From Pyxicephalus adspersus (lineage: Eukaryota > Chordata > Amphibia > Anura > Pyxicephalidae): a DNA stretch of 64,000 nucleotides. The stretch lies in contig NC_092861.1 of NCBI RefSeq assembly GCF_032062135.1, positions 63,766,151 to 63,830,150 of the forward strand. The letters are read 5' to 3'. This document shows, in pieces, positions 1-14,154 of the stretch (positions are counted from its first letter, which is position 1; each line of letters starts with the position of its first letter). The position numbers and the translations under genes are program-made. The notes under the pieces are model-generated. The model was given only the letters and a program-made list of their open reading frames with translations. It made no database searches and was not told the origin of the DNA.

Positions 1-2371
1 CAGTAAGTTACCCAAATGTATAATTTAAAGACATTCATGAGCTAAACTACTATTAATTATGATGCTAACATATGAAAATTTAATGGAAAATTCATTTTCT
101 TTATTCTCATTATAAAATGGATTTAATTCCAGACCATTTCTTAAACTCTTTAGTTATTGTTTAAGAATGATCTGCTGTCAGGGTAACATTTAGCTGGTCA
201 TTGGGGTATTATATTTTATGATCCAACAGTGAATAAAAACAGCAGCATTTCCATTCAGTACATTGTAATTATAGGGCTTATCTGTAAAAAACAGGGAGGA
301 CCAAAATACCCAAATTATTAGCTTTCATTAAAAGTAAAGCAGCAGTGTTACTGTTACTGTTTTTTGGTTCTGACTGTGATTGTGTGAAGAACGAGCATCC
401 AGGGATGGTGTTTCTCTGAAGCAAATAAAGCTGGTAAATATGTATAGGTGGGGGCGTAACTTGTTTCTTTAGGTCAATAATGCCTTTGGGAAGTGAAATT
501 GGTAGGGGTAAGCCCTTTAGCTCACACCTATTTTTGTGGAACAATCTGTTGGCTCTGTTAGCTCATGAATGCTAGTAGAAGACTATAAATCCTGTCAAAA
601 TTTAAATTTTTTATAGATAATATGTAGAAGGTTTATTGGGGATGAAGTTTGAACTGGGGGGAGGAAAGTTTGCTTGTACTTATGAAACATGTTCTTATCT
701 TTAAAAAATCTTATCTTCTTAAAAAAAAGAACTAAATGCGGCCACCGCACCCAAAGACAAACAATCTGCAAGAAAAAATATTTTTGTTAGAGGGTTTTAT
801 TATCTATTAATACTCAATCAAAATCTAAATTTTCCTTCCCTTTCTATAAATATATTACACTTTTAACAGGATTCTGTTCCCAGAAGTAGTAATAAAGTAC
901 CTGAAATGAACAAACTGACTTAAGTAGACCGCTTCTAATTGCTAAGCAAACAAAGAAAGAAGAGACTTCATGACAGATAAACTGTAAGCAACAGAATACC
1001 TTCTTTTCTTGGCTCATTCTCTGAACACGGTATGAACTAACCATGCCTAAGGGCTTCCACAAGTACTAACTGTACTGTAAATTAGAGGGGATTGTGGTTT
1101 TTACACAGATGACATTACTTTTGGACAACAGCAGGTAGAATTAGCTGGAAGACATGTTTCTATATGTCAGAATGTAACTGTGCTTGAAGGTTATCTGCAT
1201 TATTGGTCAAATCAAGTTTGAAGGGTTTAGGCTGGGGAAGGTATAGTGTCATAGTGTGCCTTAAAGTTGAAACTCTGTGGTTTTTAATGTTTTTTGGAAT
1301 TGAATGCTTGTGCACTGACCTTGAATACTCATTTCACAATATTAGTTTAGGCAATATCATCAATAAAAAACAAAGACCTGAAGTTTTTCTTTTAAGAAAA
1401 CTGTGGCTATTAAGCTATATATTTTTGCTCTTAACCCATTGTGTTAATTATTTTGTATTCTTGACAGAATATTGATGTAATTCATTACAAACTAAACTTT
1501 TGCTATTTGAAGTAGATTAAATAAAACTGAATAAGCCAAAGCATCAGGTCTGATTCCAGCTACCATTTGTTTGTTGTAGGTGATAGAAGAAAAAAAGCAT
1601 CTGATTGGTTGTAATATAAATATGTGACCACTTTATTTTTCTTACTGTCAGGTAGTTTTTAAAACATTAGATAAGATATTACTTATTCATTATAGTAATT
1701 TATAGACTTTAAATATATTTTACTAAGGAGAATTTTAATTAGGTAAAATCACCATTTTGGTAATGTTTCATATGGATTCTAATAATCTATTCATGTGTAT
1801 TTATCTGATTGACATAATGAATGGTGTTAACATAATCTCACCAAGATAACGTTAATAAAACTTTTAAAAAAATTTAAAAATTCAGAAATATATTTTTTCT
1901 GTGACACTTTATTTTATGTTATTTATTCAGCTATGTGATTTGAATTCACACTAGCTAGTCAATTTTTAAATTTATATGCATTCACATCTGAAAACAAGGA
2001 TATATATTTCCTTTTGTTTTGGGCAGAGTTGATTAATGTATTTGTAAGTGACTGTGATGTGAAAATGATTGATTTCATATCTTGAACTACTACTACAACA
2101 ACACCTTTGAGAATTTTTTGTGCTCAAGCAGTTACAATCTTGGCTTAGAATGGTTTTAATTTGTTGAAAGCAAAGTATTACAACAAGATATATTAAAAAC
2201 ATTGTTTGAGCAAATTCCATCAACTGTATATCAATCTACCATGAATATATATTTTCATTTCAGAAGGAAATAATCTTTGATGTAAACTCCAAATTGCCAG
2301 TCAGTTTTGTAGAAAATTACTTCATGTAACTTAGGTGATAGTTTTGGGCCATTTACCTTTATTATATAAAA
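1..2371. other. noncoding AT-rich DNA, no feature seen
   Basis: Open frames here are short, AT-driven and without splice-flanked or family-matching content. A 9-A run near 721-729 and scattered T runs are the only low-complexity items. I see no promoter, RNA gene or repeat that I can name. Confidence 0.6.
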
Positions 2372-3660
2372 CTAGCTGATTACTCTGCGTTGCCCGGGTA
2401 TTTTTTTTATTGCAGTTTTATATTATACAGAAAAAGGAATCAAAAAAAAGCTATAATGTTAAATCAAAGAAATGTTTTTTTTTTTTTACAGGCTTTAAAA
2501 GTATACGTATATTATACAATTAAATTAAAATACAATAAATTAAATTAACCTAAATTAATGCCATATGCCCATTGCTGTTTTAAATGTTTGAATTTGCATT
2601 GTGCCCATGAAACATCCTTTGTAACTTTAAGACAATCTCAAATTTTGTGCCTGTATGTAGGTGATGTAGGTGCACCTCTGGTCAGTTTCTTTTAGTTCGT
2701 TTTTTATTAAAATATAGTTTAGAAATTTTGGTGGTTGATCCGGCAGGGGAAGTAACGATCCTGCCTTATGGTAAATTTGCCCTTGCACCGTGAATGTGGA
2801 TGGAAATCCAGGCTTTTCAACAACTTATGTGGCGCTGAATGATGTCATTTGGAAACATGAGTTGTATTTTCTGATGTTAGTAAGAAAATGCTTTGACTAT
2901 ATGAGGTTTTTGCTGCTGTGTAATTCCAAAGTTCCTGTGGTGGTGTTTCCAGTTGGCAGAGTTTAACTTTTTTGCAGCAAATACCAGGAGACTCAGATTT
3001 AAACTTCTTGGCTTGACAGTCACTACAAACCATTGCCATTTTTCCGATGGTTACACTTGCATGCTGCAAGTAGTCTTTATGTGGATCATAGTGGAATCCA
3101 TCCAATGCTAAGCTAAAATGTTGTGCAGTCCATGATGGTCTGGTTCTTTTTCTCAGTTCATGTACTCGGGTCTCACGCTGTTGTACTGTCTCTCAAGCTC
3201 TAAATGTAGTAGCTCTTTCTCTTATTTCCTGTATTCAGGTGTCACACTGTTGTACTGTCTGTGAAGCTCTAGATGTAGTAGCTCTATCTCTCCTATCCTG
3301 TAGTTGGATCTCACACTGTTGTACTGTCTCTGAAGCTCCAGATGTAGTAGCTCTTTCTCTAATATCCTGTACTTGGTGTCACGTTGTTGTACTGTCTCTG
3401 AAGCTCTAGAAGTAGTAGCTCTATCTCTGTTATCTTGTAGTTGGGACTCACGCTGTTGTACTGTCTCTGAAGCTCTAGATGTAGTAGCATTTTCTCTCAT
3501 TTCCTGTAGTCGGGTCTCATGCTGTTGTACTGTCTCTGAAGCTCTAGATGTAGTAGCTCTCTCATGCAGCGTGGCAAGTCTTCTATTCCTGTCCTCTGGA
3601 TTTTCTTGTCTACGGTGTTGTTTCATTTTTTTTGCCTTTGATTGCACTCAGCAAATTGCC
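2372..3660 (-). mobile_element. Helitron relic: Rep-type N-terminal region plus 3' hairpin end
   Basis: Read on the minus strand, about 3640-3180 encodes repeated ERATTSRASETVQQRE-type units. About 3105-2845 follows with YDPHKDYLQHASVTIGKMAM, then VCSDC.AKKF.SESPGICC and KLCQLETPP, the usual N-terminal cysteine-bearing segment of Helitron Rep/helicase proteins. About 2860-2740 continues with a degraded FRMTSFSAT, VVEKPGFPSTFTVQGQIYHK and AGSLLPLPD, again typical Helitron wording. Stops and frameshifts break the frame, and the catalytic Rep HUH motif and the helicase are absent. The minus-strand 3' end at 2375-2372 reads CTAG followed by T, with the decayed GC-rich stem 'GCGTTGCCCGGG' (2387-2398) next to it. 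That fits a Helitron 3' terminus inserted between A and T. The 5' end was not located; it could extend to about 3840. Confidence 0.85.
3182..3595 (-). repeat. six 69-bp tandem coding units inside the Helitron relic
   Basis: The string 'tgtactgtctctgaagctct' or a near copy begins at 3182, 3251, 3320, 3388, 3457 and 3526. Spacing is 69 bases (23 codons) except for one 68-base step between 3320 and 3388. That single-base deletion shifts the minus-strand frame, which explains why the repeat reads RASETVQQ upstream and a different frame downstream. Confidence 0.9.
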
Positions 3661-4418
3661 TCACATTTTCTCAAAGGCATTATTACAGGCCACAAATTTG
3701 TAAAAGCATTATGTGCATTGTGTGCCTTCCTGTCTTGGGATGTCCATCCGTTCCCAGGGCTCATTGAGCATTATAGATACACTGGTTATTTTTCTGTTCG
3801 AAAAATGTACCTTTTCCCCACTCTAGACAAAAACTAAAATCAAATTACTCAAATCATTCTGTAGTAACACATGGTAACACTTATTATGTTCATTGCTTCT
3901 GCTCTGGAGGCTTTTATTATTATTGCCACCCAAATGCATGCGGGTTGTGCTGCCCAACTAAAAAATGCTGACTATGAATATTCTGTGTGTGTTACGGTGC
4001 ATTGCAACTCAATCAGTTTGTATGGCTTGTCTAATGCAGCACTTCACAACACTGCAAATGTGTGTGTTGCAGTGCACTACATTTTGGTGTGAATGGACTC
4101 CTATAGTTCCGGTCCAAAATCTTTGACTGTAAACAACATTAGAAATAGTTTATTTAGAATTAGTTATCTTTAACATTATAAAATCTTTGATATCTTTGAT
4201 GTTTTGTTCTGGTCCATGCATATACATACAAGCTCAGAGACTCCAGGTTTGTCCTCTTGTCTTTCACACCATTTTTCTAGATGTCCCGTCCTACATCATT
4301 ATTTTGATTTCTGGCCTTCATAATTACCCACCAAAAGTTCCATGCATGCACAGGCAGCACTATTCCCAGGAACAGTCCTGCAGAGGTTATCATAGCAGTC
4401 TTCTTTTGGTAATAGGTA

Positions 4419-4880
4419 TTAACCTCCTGGGCGGTTCATTTCCGTCTGGATGTCAAAAAGCGGTGTATTGTCTTTCATGAAAATGTAATTTACAGTATAA
4501 TATATTACTATGACTATATTAAAGTTTGAAAAATAGTTTCTCAAAATATTAAAAAACAATATAAACCTAATTATACTCATACCAATATATTATACTGTAA
4601 AATAGATTTTCATAAAGGTGCTCCTTCGTCAAAAGGGAAAAAAATTGCAGATCTCATCCATGTGCAGTGAGATCAGTAAGTTTTTTTCCCATCTAGATCG
4701 CCGGACCTCGTGCCAGTGTTGGGTGACATAGGAGGCAAAAGCCGGAAGAAGAGGAGAAGATGGCGGTGCCAGGTGCGCTGGCCCACAGATGGATGCTGGG
4801 ACGACGCGGGACTCGATGGAAGAATCCGGATGGATCGACTGCTCGGCATTGAAGGTAAGTGTATTTTGTTTGTTTTAGGT
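4419..4880 (-). mobile_element. TTAA-bounded palindromic MITE, copy A (one end only)
   Basis: The terminus TTAA + CCTCCTGGGCGGTTCATTTC at 4419 is the reverse complement of the right end of the complete copy at 15101-15721. Inward lie two arms of a long inverted repeat (about 4470-4530 and 4579-4619). A GC-rich core follows (4690-4850) ending 'gaaggtaagtgt'. The far TTAA end is not recognisable, so the copy is truncated. TTAA targets suggest a piggyBac-type parent, but no transposase is present. Confidence 0.75.
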
Positions 4881-4999
4881 GAGGTTTGAGTTTAGTTCCT
4901 CTTTAGGTTAGTCAGATATAATGTAGGCGATGTCCCTTTTGCAATAATGCTTCTTGCCTGCCTGATCACTCGAGGTTTCAGGAGTCAAAGTTAAGCTAT

Positions 5000-7900
5000 G
5001 CATGCTCAACATCAGCTACAGTTGCCAAGGAAACCCAACAATCTCTGCTTCCCTGGTGTGTGCCTAAATGAATGAACTCCCGCAGGCCTGCACAGGAGTT
5101 TGTTATGTGATTGATGCACCAGTCCCTGAGCAATTGTAATGCTTGGAGCCACGCTTTAAGGTAGCAAAGGTGTAGTAATGATGTACTTTATATAGTAAAC
5201 TCAAACAACCAGATTTCATATAGCGTATTTATAGAAGGGTACTGATTGGCTGATATGTGCTGCTCGATTTTACCCAAATCGTTGAACAAGTTTGGTATGT
5301 ATTCCAAAATATTACCTTAAAATAACTTACTTGTTACTATGTTAAAACCTTGTTGATTACATAGCTCAGTGACTCAGCATCAAATTATTTAATATTGAAT
5401 GACTCAGTTTTCATTTAGACAAATATAGCCTAAGATTGATTTGCCCACAGTACTAAACAACAGTGTTCTAGGAATCCTTTTTTATACAATGTTTCACTGT
5501 AAAACTAAGATTTTATACGGACACAGAAAAACAGATAAAACATTAGTTTTAAACCTAGAAAAAAAAATATTGTAGCAAATAATGAAGATAATTTCAGTTT
5601 ATTATAATGCAAATGTGTAATAAATAAATATATTTTCAGTGTTTATTTCCAATTTACTTTGATACAGTGTGAAATACATACACAAATGGTAAAATAAACA
5701 GTATTACAAATAGAGGGTTTTGCAATATCTAATAACAATATAATATAATACAACAATTATATTTGTATTATAACAAATTAATACCTAGCAAAAGCAATAG
5801 ATGTATTTGTATTCACACACCTATACCAGGAAGTACATATTAAATAAATAAATGATCCTAATAGGCATAGTACATGATTTATTTTTATTCTTTGTGCTAT
5901 TATCTGATTTTTGACTGAAGCTTAAATATATAGAACCATAATTGTAGTAAAAAATATATATAAAAAAACAATGAATAATGCTCCTTTCTTGATAAGAATA
6001 ACATTTTTAGCACAATGCTTTGAAACCTGTATATGGTGACACCAGGACGTGATAAATTGTTGTGCACTAAAACATGTGCTTGAATGAAAGAGCCATTACA
6101 ATATCTAATGGTATTATGAGTGCATGAGAGGCAATTGGATGCAGAACACTTAGTATTCTTGTCTCCCAATTGTGTCATGTAAGATATGATAAACTTCCAC
6201 TGAAAACACTCTTGTGACCTCCAGAAAACATGAAATATTTATAGATAGAAGTGATCAGCACAGGATTCTTTGCAGAATGTTCCAGGGGACATGAGGTTTG
6301 GATGTAACATCGGCATTCCTAAATACCAATCCCTGTGCATTATACATGTTTACATTGTTAGCACAGCAAAAAAAAAAAAATTTGAAGATAGTTGATCCTG
6401 GCTGAGCTATCAATGTCGTCTGTGACTCATTATAGCCAGTACCATTAGAAGAGTCAAGAAGCTAAGTAGGTCAGGTCAGAGCCACCTTATCTTTCTAATG
6501 ACACAATCATCTGAATTGCTAAAACCATTTTGTTTTGACCAATGCATTCTTCAAAAAATGTGAAACATAACCTAAACGTATGCAGCTCTTCCTAGCTTTC
6601 TATACACTGAAATAGTACTCAAATACTAAAGCAAAAATACATATTGCAAGAATATTTCTTAAACATTGTTCATTTACCTTTTTTCAGTTCTGTTGTGGAT
6701 GATGGATGTATTAGCATTATAATTAGTATTTTTACTCTGGATTTATAAAGCAGCAACATTTCTCCTGGTGCTGTAAAATTCAAGAAACAAACATGGGTGA
6801 ATAGTAAAGAGGTGGTAAACAAAATAAATGTCACAGTGAGCAATAAAGACCATACAGAGTATATCAAACAGCAATTACAATGAACAGCAGGAAGAGAACC
6901 CTGCCTATTGGAGTTTACAATCTAAATAAGAAGATATATGGTTTAACATAAACTCTCTACAATTCAAGGCATGTTTCTAAATATTTCTGGGACAGGCTTA
7001 GTTAACCACTGTAGGGCCAAAGACTCATCAACGATTACTTTGCTGCAGAAGGTGTATTCAAAAAAACAAAAGCCAGGAAGAGGTAAACAGCTACTTATTG
7101 TCCATATTTATCACTGAATTTTGTGTTTTGTGTAAGTCCAGAGCTGTACTTTTTCACATTTCCAGATCACATTTCAGATAATAAAAAAATTGAAAAAATC
7201 TGTCCTTGTTTTTTAATGAATAGTATATTGTAGTTCACCCAAGGGGGGCGAATAACTTCTTGAAAAAGTGGGCTCTGACCCAAAAATTGTAGTGAACCTA
7301 TAATTTAAATTATTTTTTATGTGTGCACTGGTACTTGAGTTGACCATGTATGATTGGATTACGAGCCTAGGGAACGTGGTTGTAACCTTCCACGTCAAGC
7401 CATGAACAGCAAATAAATCAGAAATCAAGAAACATGGACAGGATAATCAAACTCTGGATTGACAGAGAGGGTTCTATAAATCAGTAAATGCCAAACCCAG
7501 CCATGTGTAATCAGTGAGATAAAATCCAATTGTATAGGTAGAGGTTGTTGTCAAGAGCACCAGAGCCTTACATCGGAAAAAGTTGGCAGCAAATATATCA
7601 CCTATAATTCTTGGCAAGGTTATAAAAGGTAGATTTCAACTAAGGTCAGGACTAGAAAGATTAACAACAAAGGTAAACAGTAGAAACAGTTGCCCACAAG
7701 CCAATAAATCCTACAACATGTAACTACACCGTTGCACTAATTGCACCTAAAGATGAACTCCAGTCTTGCATTCCATCTTGCACAGTTGTGCAGACTTCTT
7801 TCCTGTACTAAAACTGCTTACTCTGATTTCAGTGCACAAAGTTCAGCTTTCACATAGTACATTAGAAGCTGCAGCATGTAATGCCCCTTTTCGTGGCTGG

Positions 7901-10900
7901 AGCGCATACAACATAATCTAGCCCTTACCTCTCCAGTCCTAATGCACCTTACACATCTTTTTCCATTATTTAAATGCTTTTCATTTTAGTTGCTTACTTT
8001 TCTCATGCATGATTTACCTAGAAGGTGCCTAGGAGGTTCACTGCCCCAGACTAATATCCACCCATCAAGGCAGTTTGATATATTCATAACCTAATATAAT
8101 ATAAGTACTTATAAGTACTGAAGCCCTCAGGGTGATGTAATGTTTTCAGAAAGATATGTACAGAACCTACTGGTCCCTCCCATCAGCTAAAATCTGCCTG
8201 TATTGTGCAGCACAAAACCAAAAATGTTTTTGGCATACTAGTAAGGGGGAAAGGTAGGACCAGAAAATACTAAATATTCTAATAGGTTACACTTCATTTT
8301 TAAAAACAAACATATTATGTCATGTCATACATATCAGGAGATTTAAGGATGTTGACCTATTTGCAGCATTGTTATGTTCTAGGGCTGTTTAGCTGAAGTA
8401 ATCCCAAAATTTGTGAATCAGCTATCTTGTATTCAATCACAATTACATTAATTGATAATGAAATTATTTCTGGTCTGCAGAGCATCAAGGAAAAACACTA
8501 TGCTCAAGGGACATTGTTAAGCATCTGTTACTGTAATAAAACCACTCCACTTACATGGTAACACATTGCTAATCATCACAACTGATTTTTTTGTTGCTTT
8601 GTTTATGTGGGTTAAAATGTTACATGCATCCGGGATTTGAAGCTACTCCTCATGAGTAAGGGCACAATATCCACAGAGAGTCTAATGCTTACTGTACATC
8701 TTCAATTACACAGTCCATTACAGCTTTCTGTTGCCGGCAAAGTTACTGAATCATCAAAAAAGTTGCAAATTGCAAGACGTGCTAGTGGTTTGTGATTTAC
8801 TTTTTCAGTTCAAATGCTAACAGGTAGAAGGCTGGTTGCTATAAAATTTGAATATGAAAAGAATGCCGAAGTTGCAGAGTCTTCAAATTTATTATTTAAT
8901 AGGGGATTGCAGCTATTCCTGCATACCCCTTCTGACAGATGTCAGCAACCTAATGTAGCTGCTAACCAATGGACTCAGGGATAGGACACTGTTGGCTTTG
9001 AGCACCCTCACCCAGGATACTCCTGGATATTGTGCAACTTCCTCCTCTTCTCTTTACTCCATCTGTCACTCTGTAGCTCCACGCCTTCTGTTCATGTCTA
9101 GTCATGTACACGTTCACCTAGCTATACAAATTTCTTTCATAATTTAGCAATCCTAGGATTGATAACTTTTTCTTAGATGCTGGAATCCTTTTCCTTCCTG
9201 TTGGTGGTGTGATGTGTAACTTGATAAATTAGGGCAAATAGGACATTTAGCCTTGTATTTTATCTTGACTTTTGCTTTGGATTAAGTTGGATTAGGTTTT
9301 TTTTATACTTTTGTTTTATAGTATCTTTCTGCTGATTAATTGTCCCACAAAGAGAACAGCAATTCTTTATAAATCAACCTTGTAGAACAAGTAACAATTG
9401 ATATGACTTGAAAATCCCAGAAGGTTTTATACTTGTTCTTTATATTTTATTTAACTAATTCTATTTCCCCACATTCACAGGATTCAATCACTTGGAGCTA
9501 TTGAGCTGCTGGGACTGAGGCTTTTTTTGTTATGATTGTGTAAAAACACACATTTCAGGCTTAATGAGTCTGTAGGCTCTGCGAACAGTATGAATTCTTT
9601 TAATCATGTTTGCTCACCATATTTCCTTAAGACTAATGATATGGTTGACTAAAAAATCATCATACATACGATCCACCCTGTAGTATGTTGGGAAATGTAT
9701 ATTTCTTTTTCTGAAACATGTGTATTGCCTGTAAAGATCACATCCAAGTGATAAAACATGTTCCCTCTTCCTGTTTGGTAAAGACCATGGAGTAGTGCAA
9801 AACTTGCAAAGCAAAATAATGTTAATGCTAAAGGTACTAAAATGAGACTAAATTCAATTAAAAATATTTGAATGTAGTACATTATTGAACAGACCAGTAC
9901 AGATTTTGAATCAGTTTCCAAATATGATCATGGCATACTAAAAAATAAACAAGGTATAACATTCACGTGAAGCTGTGAAATCATACTGTAAACTTGTAAA
10001 CAATGCAGGGTCAAATCAGGGGAGTCATTGAAGAAGCAGCTTTAAGTTTTTTAAATTTCTAGTACCCAGATGTTTTAAGATGCTAACTGTGAACCAGTGC
10101 AAGATATGCTACAGTAATTGTCTTACTGTTAACTAAATTCTTCTCTAAAGTCTACTTAGTTAGATTAAGTTATTAGGAGATGTTGAAGAGGAAATACAAT
10201 TCAGTGTTTACTGACAGTATGTTCAAACAGAATGCCATCATAATAACCCAATAAATTTTACCATGGAACCCCAGGCTAGAATTTAAACACACACTTGAAA
10301 TACAGTTAATTTGGTACAAATTGTCTTGTCATTTATTCCCATCTGCCAGTGCGCTGACAGTAAGATTATTTTGCTAGATTCTGTTTCTTGTTTACAAATT
10401 ACTGGTTCAGACCAATATGACAAAATGAAAACTCAAGAGATGTATATGTCCCTTTGTACACAGGTATTAATATGACCATTAAAAAGTTTCTAAATGGTTA
10501 CAAAACTGTAAAATAATACAACAAAATGCAGTTTTGATCAATGTGCAATTAATAGGGGTTACACAGGTTGTAACTGCAAATTGCCCATGTAGGTAAGTTT
10601 CTTTAAAAAAAAAATACTATTCTGTATTAAGGTTACATTTAATTACAATAGCCTTTTGCAGTACAATTTATTAAGAGCAAAATGTGTCATTTATCTGTGC
10701 CAATATGTTTTAAAAACTAAATGACTATTCTCATACAATGCTTTCGTCTCCAATAATATATAAACCAACATTTTTAGAAGAATATAGTCAATGACAAATT
10801 ACTTTTTTGGTACTGGATCACTTGTTCATATGTAATAGAGGTTACTGTTCCTCATAGATAGACACATTAAAAAGCTTCAGTTAACTGACAATAAGGTGAT

Positions 10901-11339
10901 AAAACAGTTCCTTTCTCAAAACAATACAATTAAGGTACATGAAATATCAGTCATATAGAGTTCTGTTCAAGTTTCTTTGTTTCAGTTAAAGTTATGTCAA
11001 TCTTAATCTCTGACTGAATTGACTTTCTTCGAGAACTGATAATAAATGCTAGTTAAACTATCTTGACATGATAATATGGATCACATATCCTTTGGAGTAG
11101 GCATAACATAAGACATATGGTCTATTTATAAATGTTTTCACTCAAGATTTAGCAAACATTTACCCAAAATTTACACATTTTCACATTATCATTAAAAATC
11201 AGAAAAAATCTTAATCACAATTATGAATTGTGATTAAAAGTCGATTCATGTGTTTTCTAATTGAATCTAAAATAAAAATGGCTTCATTTGGGTAAATGTT
11301 GGGTGAATGTTAATGAATGAATTTAATAATGGACCAGTA
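5000..11339. other. noncoding DNA, no gene seen
   Basis: This long AT-rich stretch has only short chance open frames, several of them AT repeats or T-rich. I found no coding match, RNA gene or element end that I could defend. Undiagnosed old repeats are likely. Confidence 0.5.
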
Positions 11340-11400
11340 TGTATATACCATATATACTTGAATATAAACCAAGACCCCCCCCCCCCCCCCAAACCAGTCC
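11340..11400 (+). repeat. 'tatactTGAATATAAACC' repeat with a C16 run
   Basis: The phrase 'tatatacttgaatataaacc' resembles a repeat common in many animal genomes (tatactcgagtataagccga). A second diverged copy lies near 34690-34800. It ends in 16 consecutive C at 11375-11390, prone to length change. Confidence 0.55.
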
Positions 11401-13758
11401 AGTTAAATAATATCAATGAAAATGCTTATTAATGTCATTAGAAAAAGAATATACTTAAGTGAAACGTAGTAGCTTGTCTTTAAACTCCTTGTTTGTCCTT
11501 GGTTTGACAGGTTAAGCTGTCAAAAACAAACTGTTTTATCACACTTCATGTGTGGCCACATGTCCATCTATTGGTTGCCAATAACCATGCAAAAAAGATG
11601 ATTTAGCAGAAAATTGACCATGGTAACTAACTCAAAGATTCAAAATACTTTCCCCTGTAAAAAGGAAAATAACATACAGGTTATCTCTTGGCTAGACCAC
11701 CCTTTGGTCACATATCCTTTTATACCCATACAGTTTTTTAATGTATTTATTATCTATTGATTCTTTAAAAAACATACCAGACTAAGAAGACATAGAGACA
11801 TAATACAAATATACCCTTATACAACAACATCTTTAAAAAAACTTATTAAGAAAAAAACATGTTCAAAAACGGAGAGATTCCATTTCTTAATTCCAGTGCA
11901 CACAAATGTTTGCAACCCAAATTCAACATTCAAACCAAAATGATAAGTACATAGATCCCTGGAATACTTCTCATGTGCTTGTTAGTGCCCTGTTAGTGCC
12001 CTATTCCCAGTCTGATTCATTTTTTTCAAACTTGATTACCATATCAGCCTCCTGAATCTATTCTAACATTCTTGGTGTTTATTTAGCATTCCACTTCTTT
12101 AGGACTATAAGTCTAGGCTTAAAAAGTGCCCTTCTAATTGCAATCCCACCGGCATCCTGTTTTAAATCCTCCCCAAAATAGCTAATAAACTCAAACACAG
12201 TTTTATGTTTATTCCAAGTTCAAATTAAATTAATATTCCTTTATAGTCAATAATTATTAATATTAACCCAATATCATTTTAGGAATCTCTATAATATGTG
12301 CACTAAATCAGTATTACGTATTCTACACCTAGTACATTTTGAGTAATCACCACCCAATCCCAGATATTAATAAAAAAAATTAAACTATATATAATTTTCA
12401 GCCCATACATATTATTACTGAGTTTGTGTGTTGGGAGGGTAATGCAGCATTTTAATTGAAAGTTTAATGTTTTACAATAGCTCCAGGCTTGGCATGCTTT
12501 ACTTTCATTGATAAATATAAATTGAACAGTGTGTCTAAATTGAAATGGCCAGTTCAGTTTTTAATTTGATTTATTTACTCAACTGTATTATCAAGACTGT
12601 CATACAAAAATTATAAAATTGAGCATTTTCTTGCTTGCAGAAATGGTAAAAAAGCATGTCTATCAGACAAAATAGTGTAAACTGGGAAAGCTACATTGTC
12701 CCTGTGCTGAGTGATTTCCGAATTTTGACACTGTTCTCCTTAATTTCAACAATATATTTCAAGTAAATATAAAAGTTGTGTTACAGCTGCTGGTATATAT
12801 TAAGCTCGTTTGCAAAAGCAGCCAAACAATTTTACCCAAATGCATTTGCTTATGAGTGTTTTGCATATATACACAATTTATTGTCAATACAAGTAAGCTT
12901 GAAAAGGGGTGTTCTTTTTTTTTTTTTTTTTTTTTTTAACATAGCACCAAACTCCATGACTTTCATTTTTTACACAACATACCTATGCACTTTTAATTTA
13001 TAACATACATTTAATAAAACTGCAGGTGGAGATATGCTAAAATCCATCAATATAATGATCACTGAATCTTAGTGAACATTAGGTGCAGCCCCCCTGCTAT
13101 ATATCTTGAACTGCAGGGGACAACATAATGCAAATGTATACTAATGTTTACTGACTGTGTATCAATTTATAATCTTGATGGTTCGGAAATTTTTATTTAA
13201 GATATGGTGGCTGACAAATCCTTCGCTTAATATTCCTGTGATGTTTTTGTTATGTAGTTTCACTGAATACATTGTACCAAAGGTCAGCCATGCCAACTGT
13301 AAAGAACGAGCATGTCACACATATTTTCATAGGCAGCCAGCCACTGATCTTCTCTCTTCACTGCCAGCTACAGATCTATCATTTTGTACTGTACATTCTG
13401 TTCTTAGGTGTGTGCCAGTACCCCTCACTTGCTGATATACTTCATTTTAATGTGCCTGTGACATAATGAAGTGTCCAGTTTACAGTTGCTACATGTAGTG
13501 CTTCCATATACCATATATTCTACTCTGTGACTCCTTCCTACTATTTTAGTTAATGTCCCAGTCTGTTAACTATTTTTTGCTGTTTGCCTGTCTGTCACCT
13601 GCTTTGACGTTCTGCTTGTGTCAAAACTTTAACAAAGAATTTTAAAAAGTGGTGTTGTGCGGTACTGTCCTCATCCCACCATTTCCAGTTTGGGTAATTG
13701 TAATTCTCCTAAACTATGTATACATACACACAGTTAAGGAAGAGGTGGAAAGGGAAAA
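11401..13758. other. noncoding DNA, no gene seen
   Basis: AT-rich DNA with a 23-T run at 12915-12937. No supported gene, splice-flanked frame or identifiable element. Confidence 0.5.

Positions 13759-13818
<60 letters not shown>
13759..13818. repeat. (GT)n(TA)n microsatellite
   Basis: A short GT run changes directly into about 22 TA dinucleotides. It abuts the tail of the minus-strand SINE. Confidence 0.95.
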
Positions 13819-13820
<2 letters not shown>

Positions 13821-14145
13821 TGCATTTATTTAGTGTCAACATAATATTCAACCCATTACAAAGTCCATTATCATATTACTGACTGCTCCTCAAAGGGGCT
13901 CACAATCTAATGTCGAACCATGGTTATAATTTACAAACACAGTCTAAGGCTAATTTGGAGGGGAAGTCAAAAACCTTAACTGCATGTTATTGGGATGTGT
14001 TAGGAAACCAGAGTGCCTGAAAAAACCCATGCAAACATGGGGAGAACATACAAACTCCTTTGCAGATGGTTTCCTGGCTGGGATTCGAACCTAAGACCTA
14101 GTGCTGCAAAGGCAAGAGTGCTAGCTAAGCCAACTGTGCTGCCTG
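13819..14145 (-). mobile_element. tRNA-derived SINE with L2-like tail, copy 1
   Basis: On the minus strand it starts GGCAGCACAGTTGGCTTAGC, an A-box-like element, and carries the B-box-like GGTTCGAATCC (rc of 14082-14092). It continues with the SINE body 'GGAGTTTGTATGTTCTCCCC' and ends with the tail 'ATTGTGAGCCCCTTTGAGG' and 'TGTTGACACTAAATAAATGC'. The same body and tail occur on the plus strand at 41333-41640. The tail is like that of L2 LINEs, consistent with L2-driven mobilisation. No intact tRNA gene remains. Confidence 0.88.
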
Positions 14146-14152
14146 GTCTGCC

Positions 14153-14154
<2 letters not shown>

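Noticed and set aside
3373..3837. 154-codon plus-strand open frame with repeated CCTVSEALDVVA
   Set aside because: It is the shadow of the minus-strand Helitron repeat; the true coding sense reads RASETVQQ units.
14066..14145. tRNA-like A and B boxes
   Set aside because: They belong to a SINE: no acceptor stem pairing, and the same head is attached to a SINE body at 41333.
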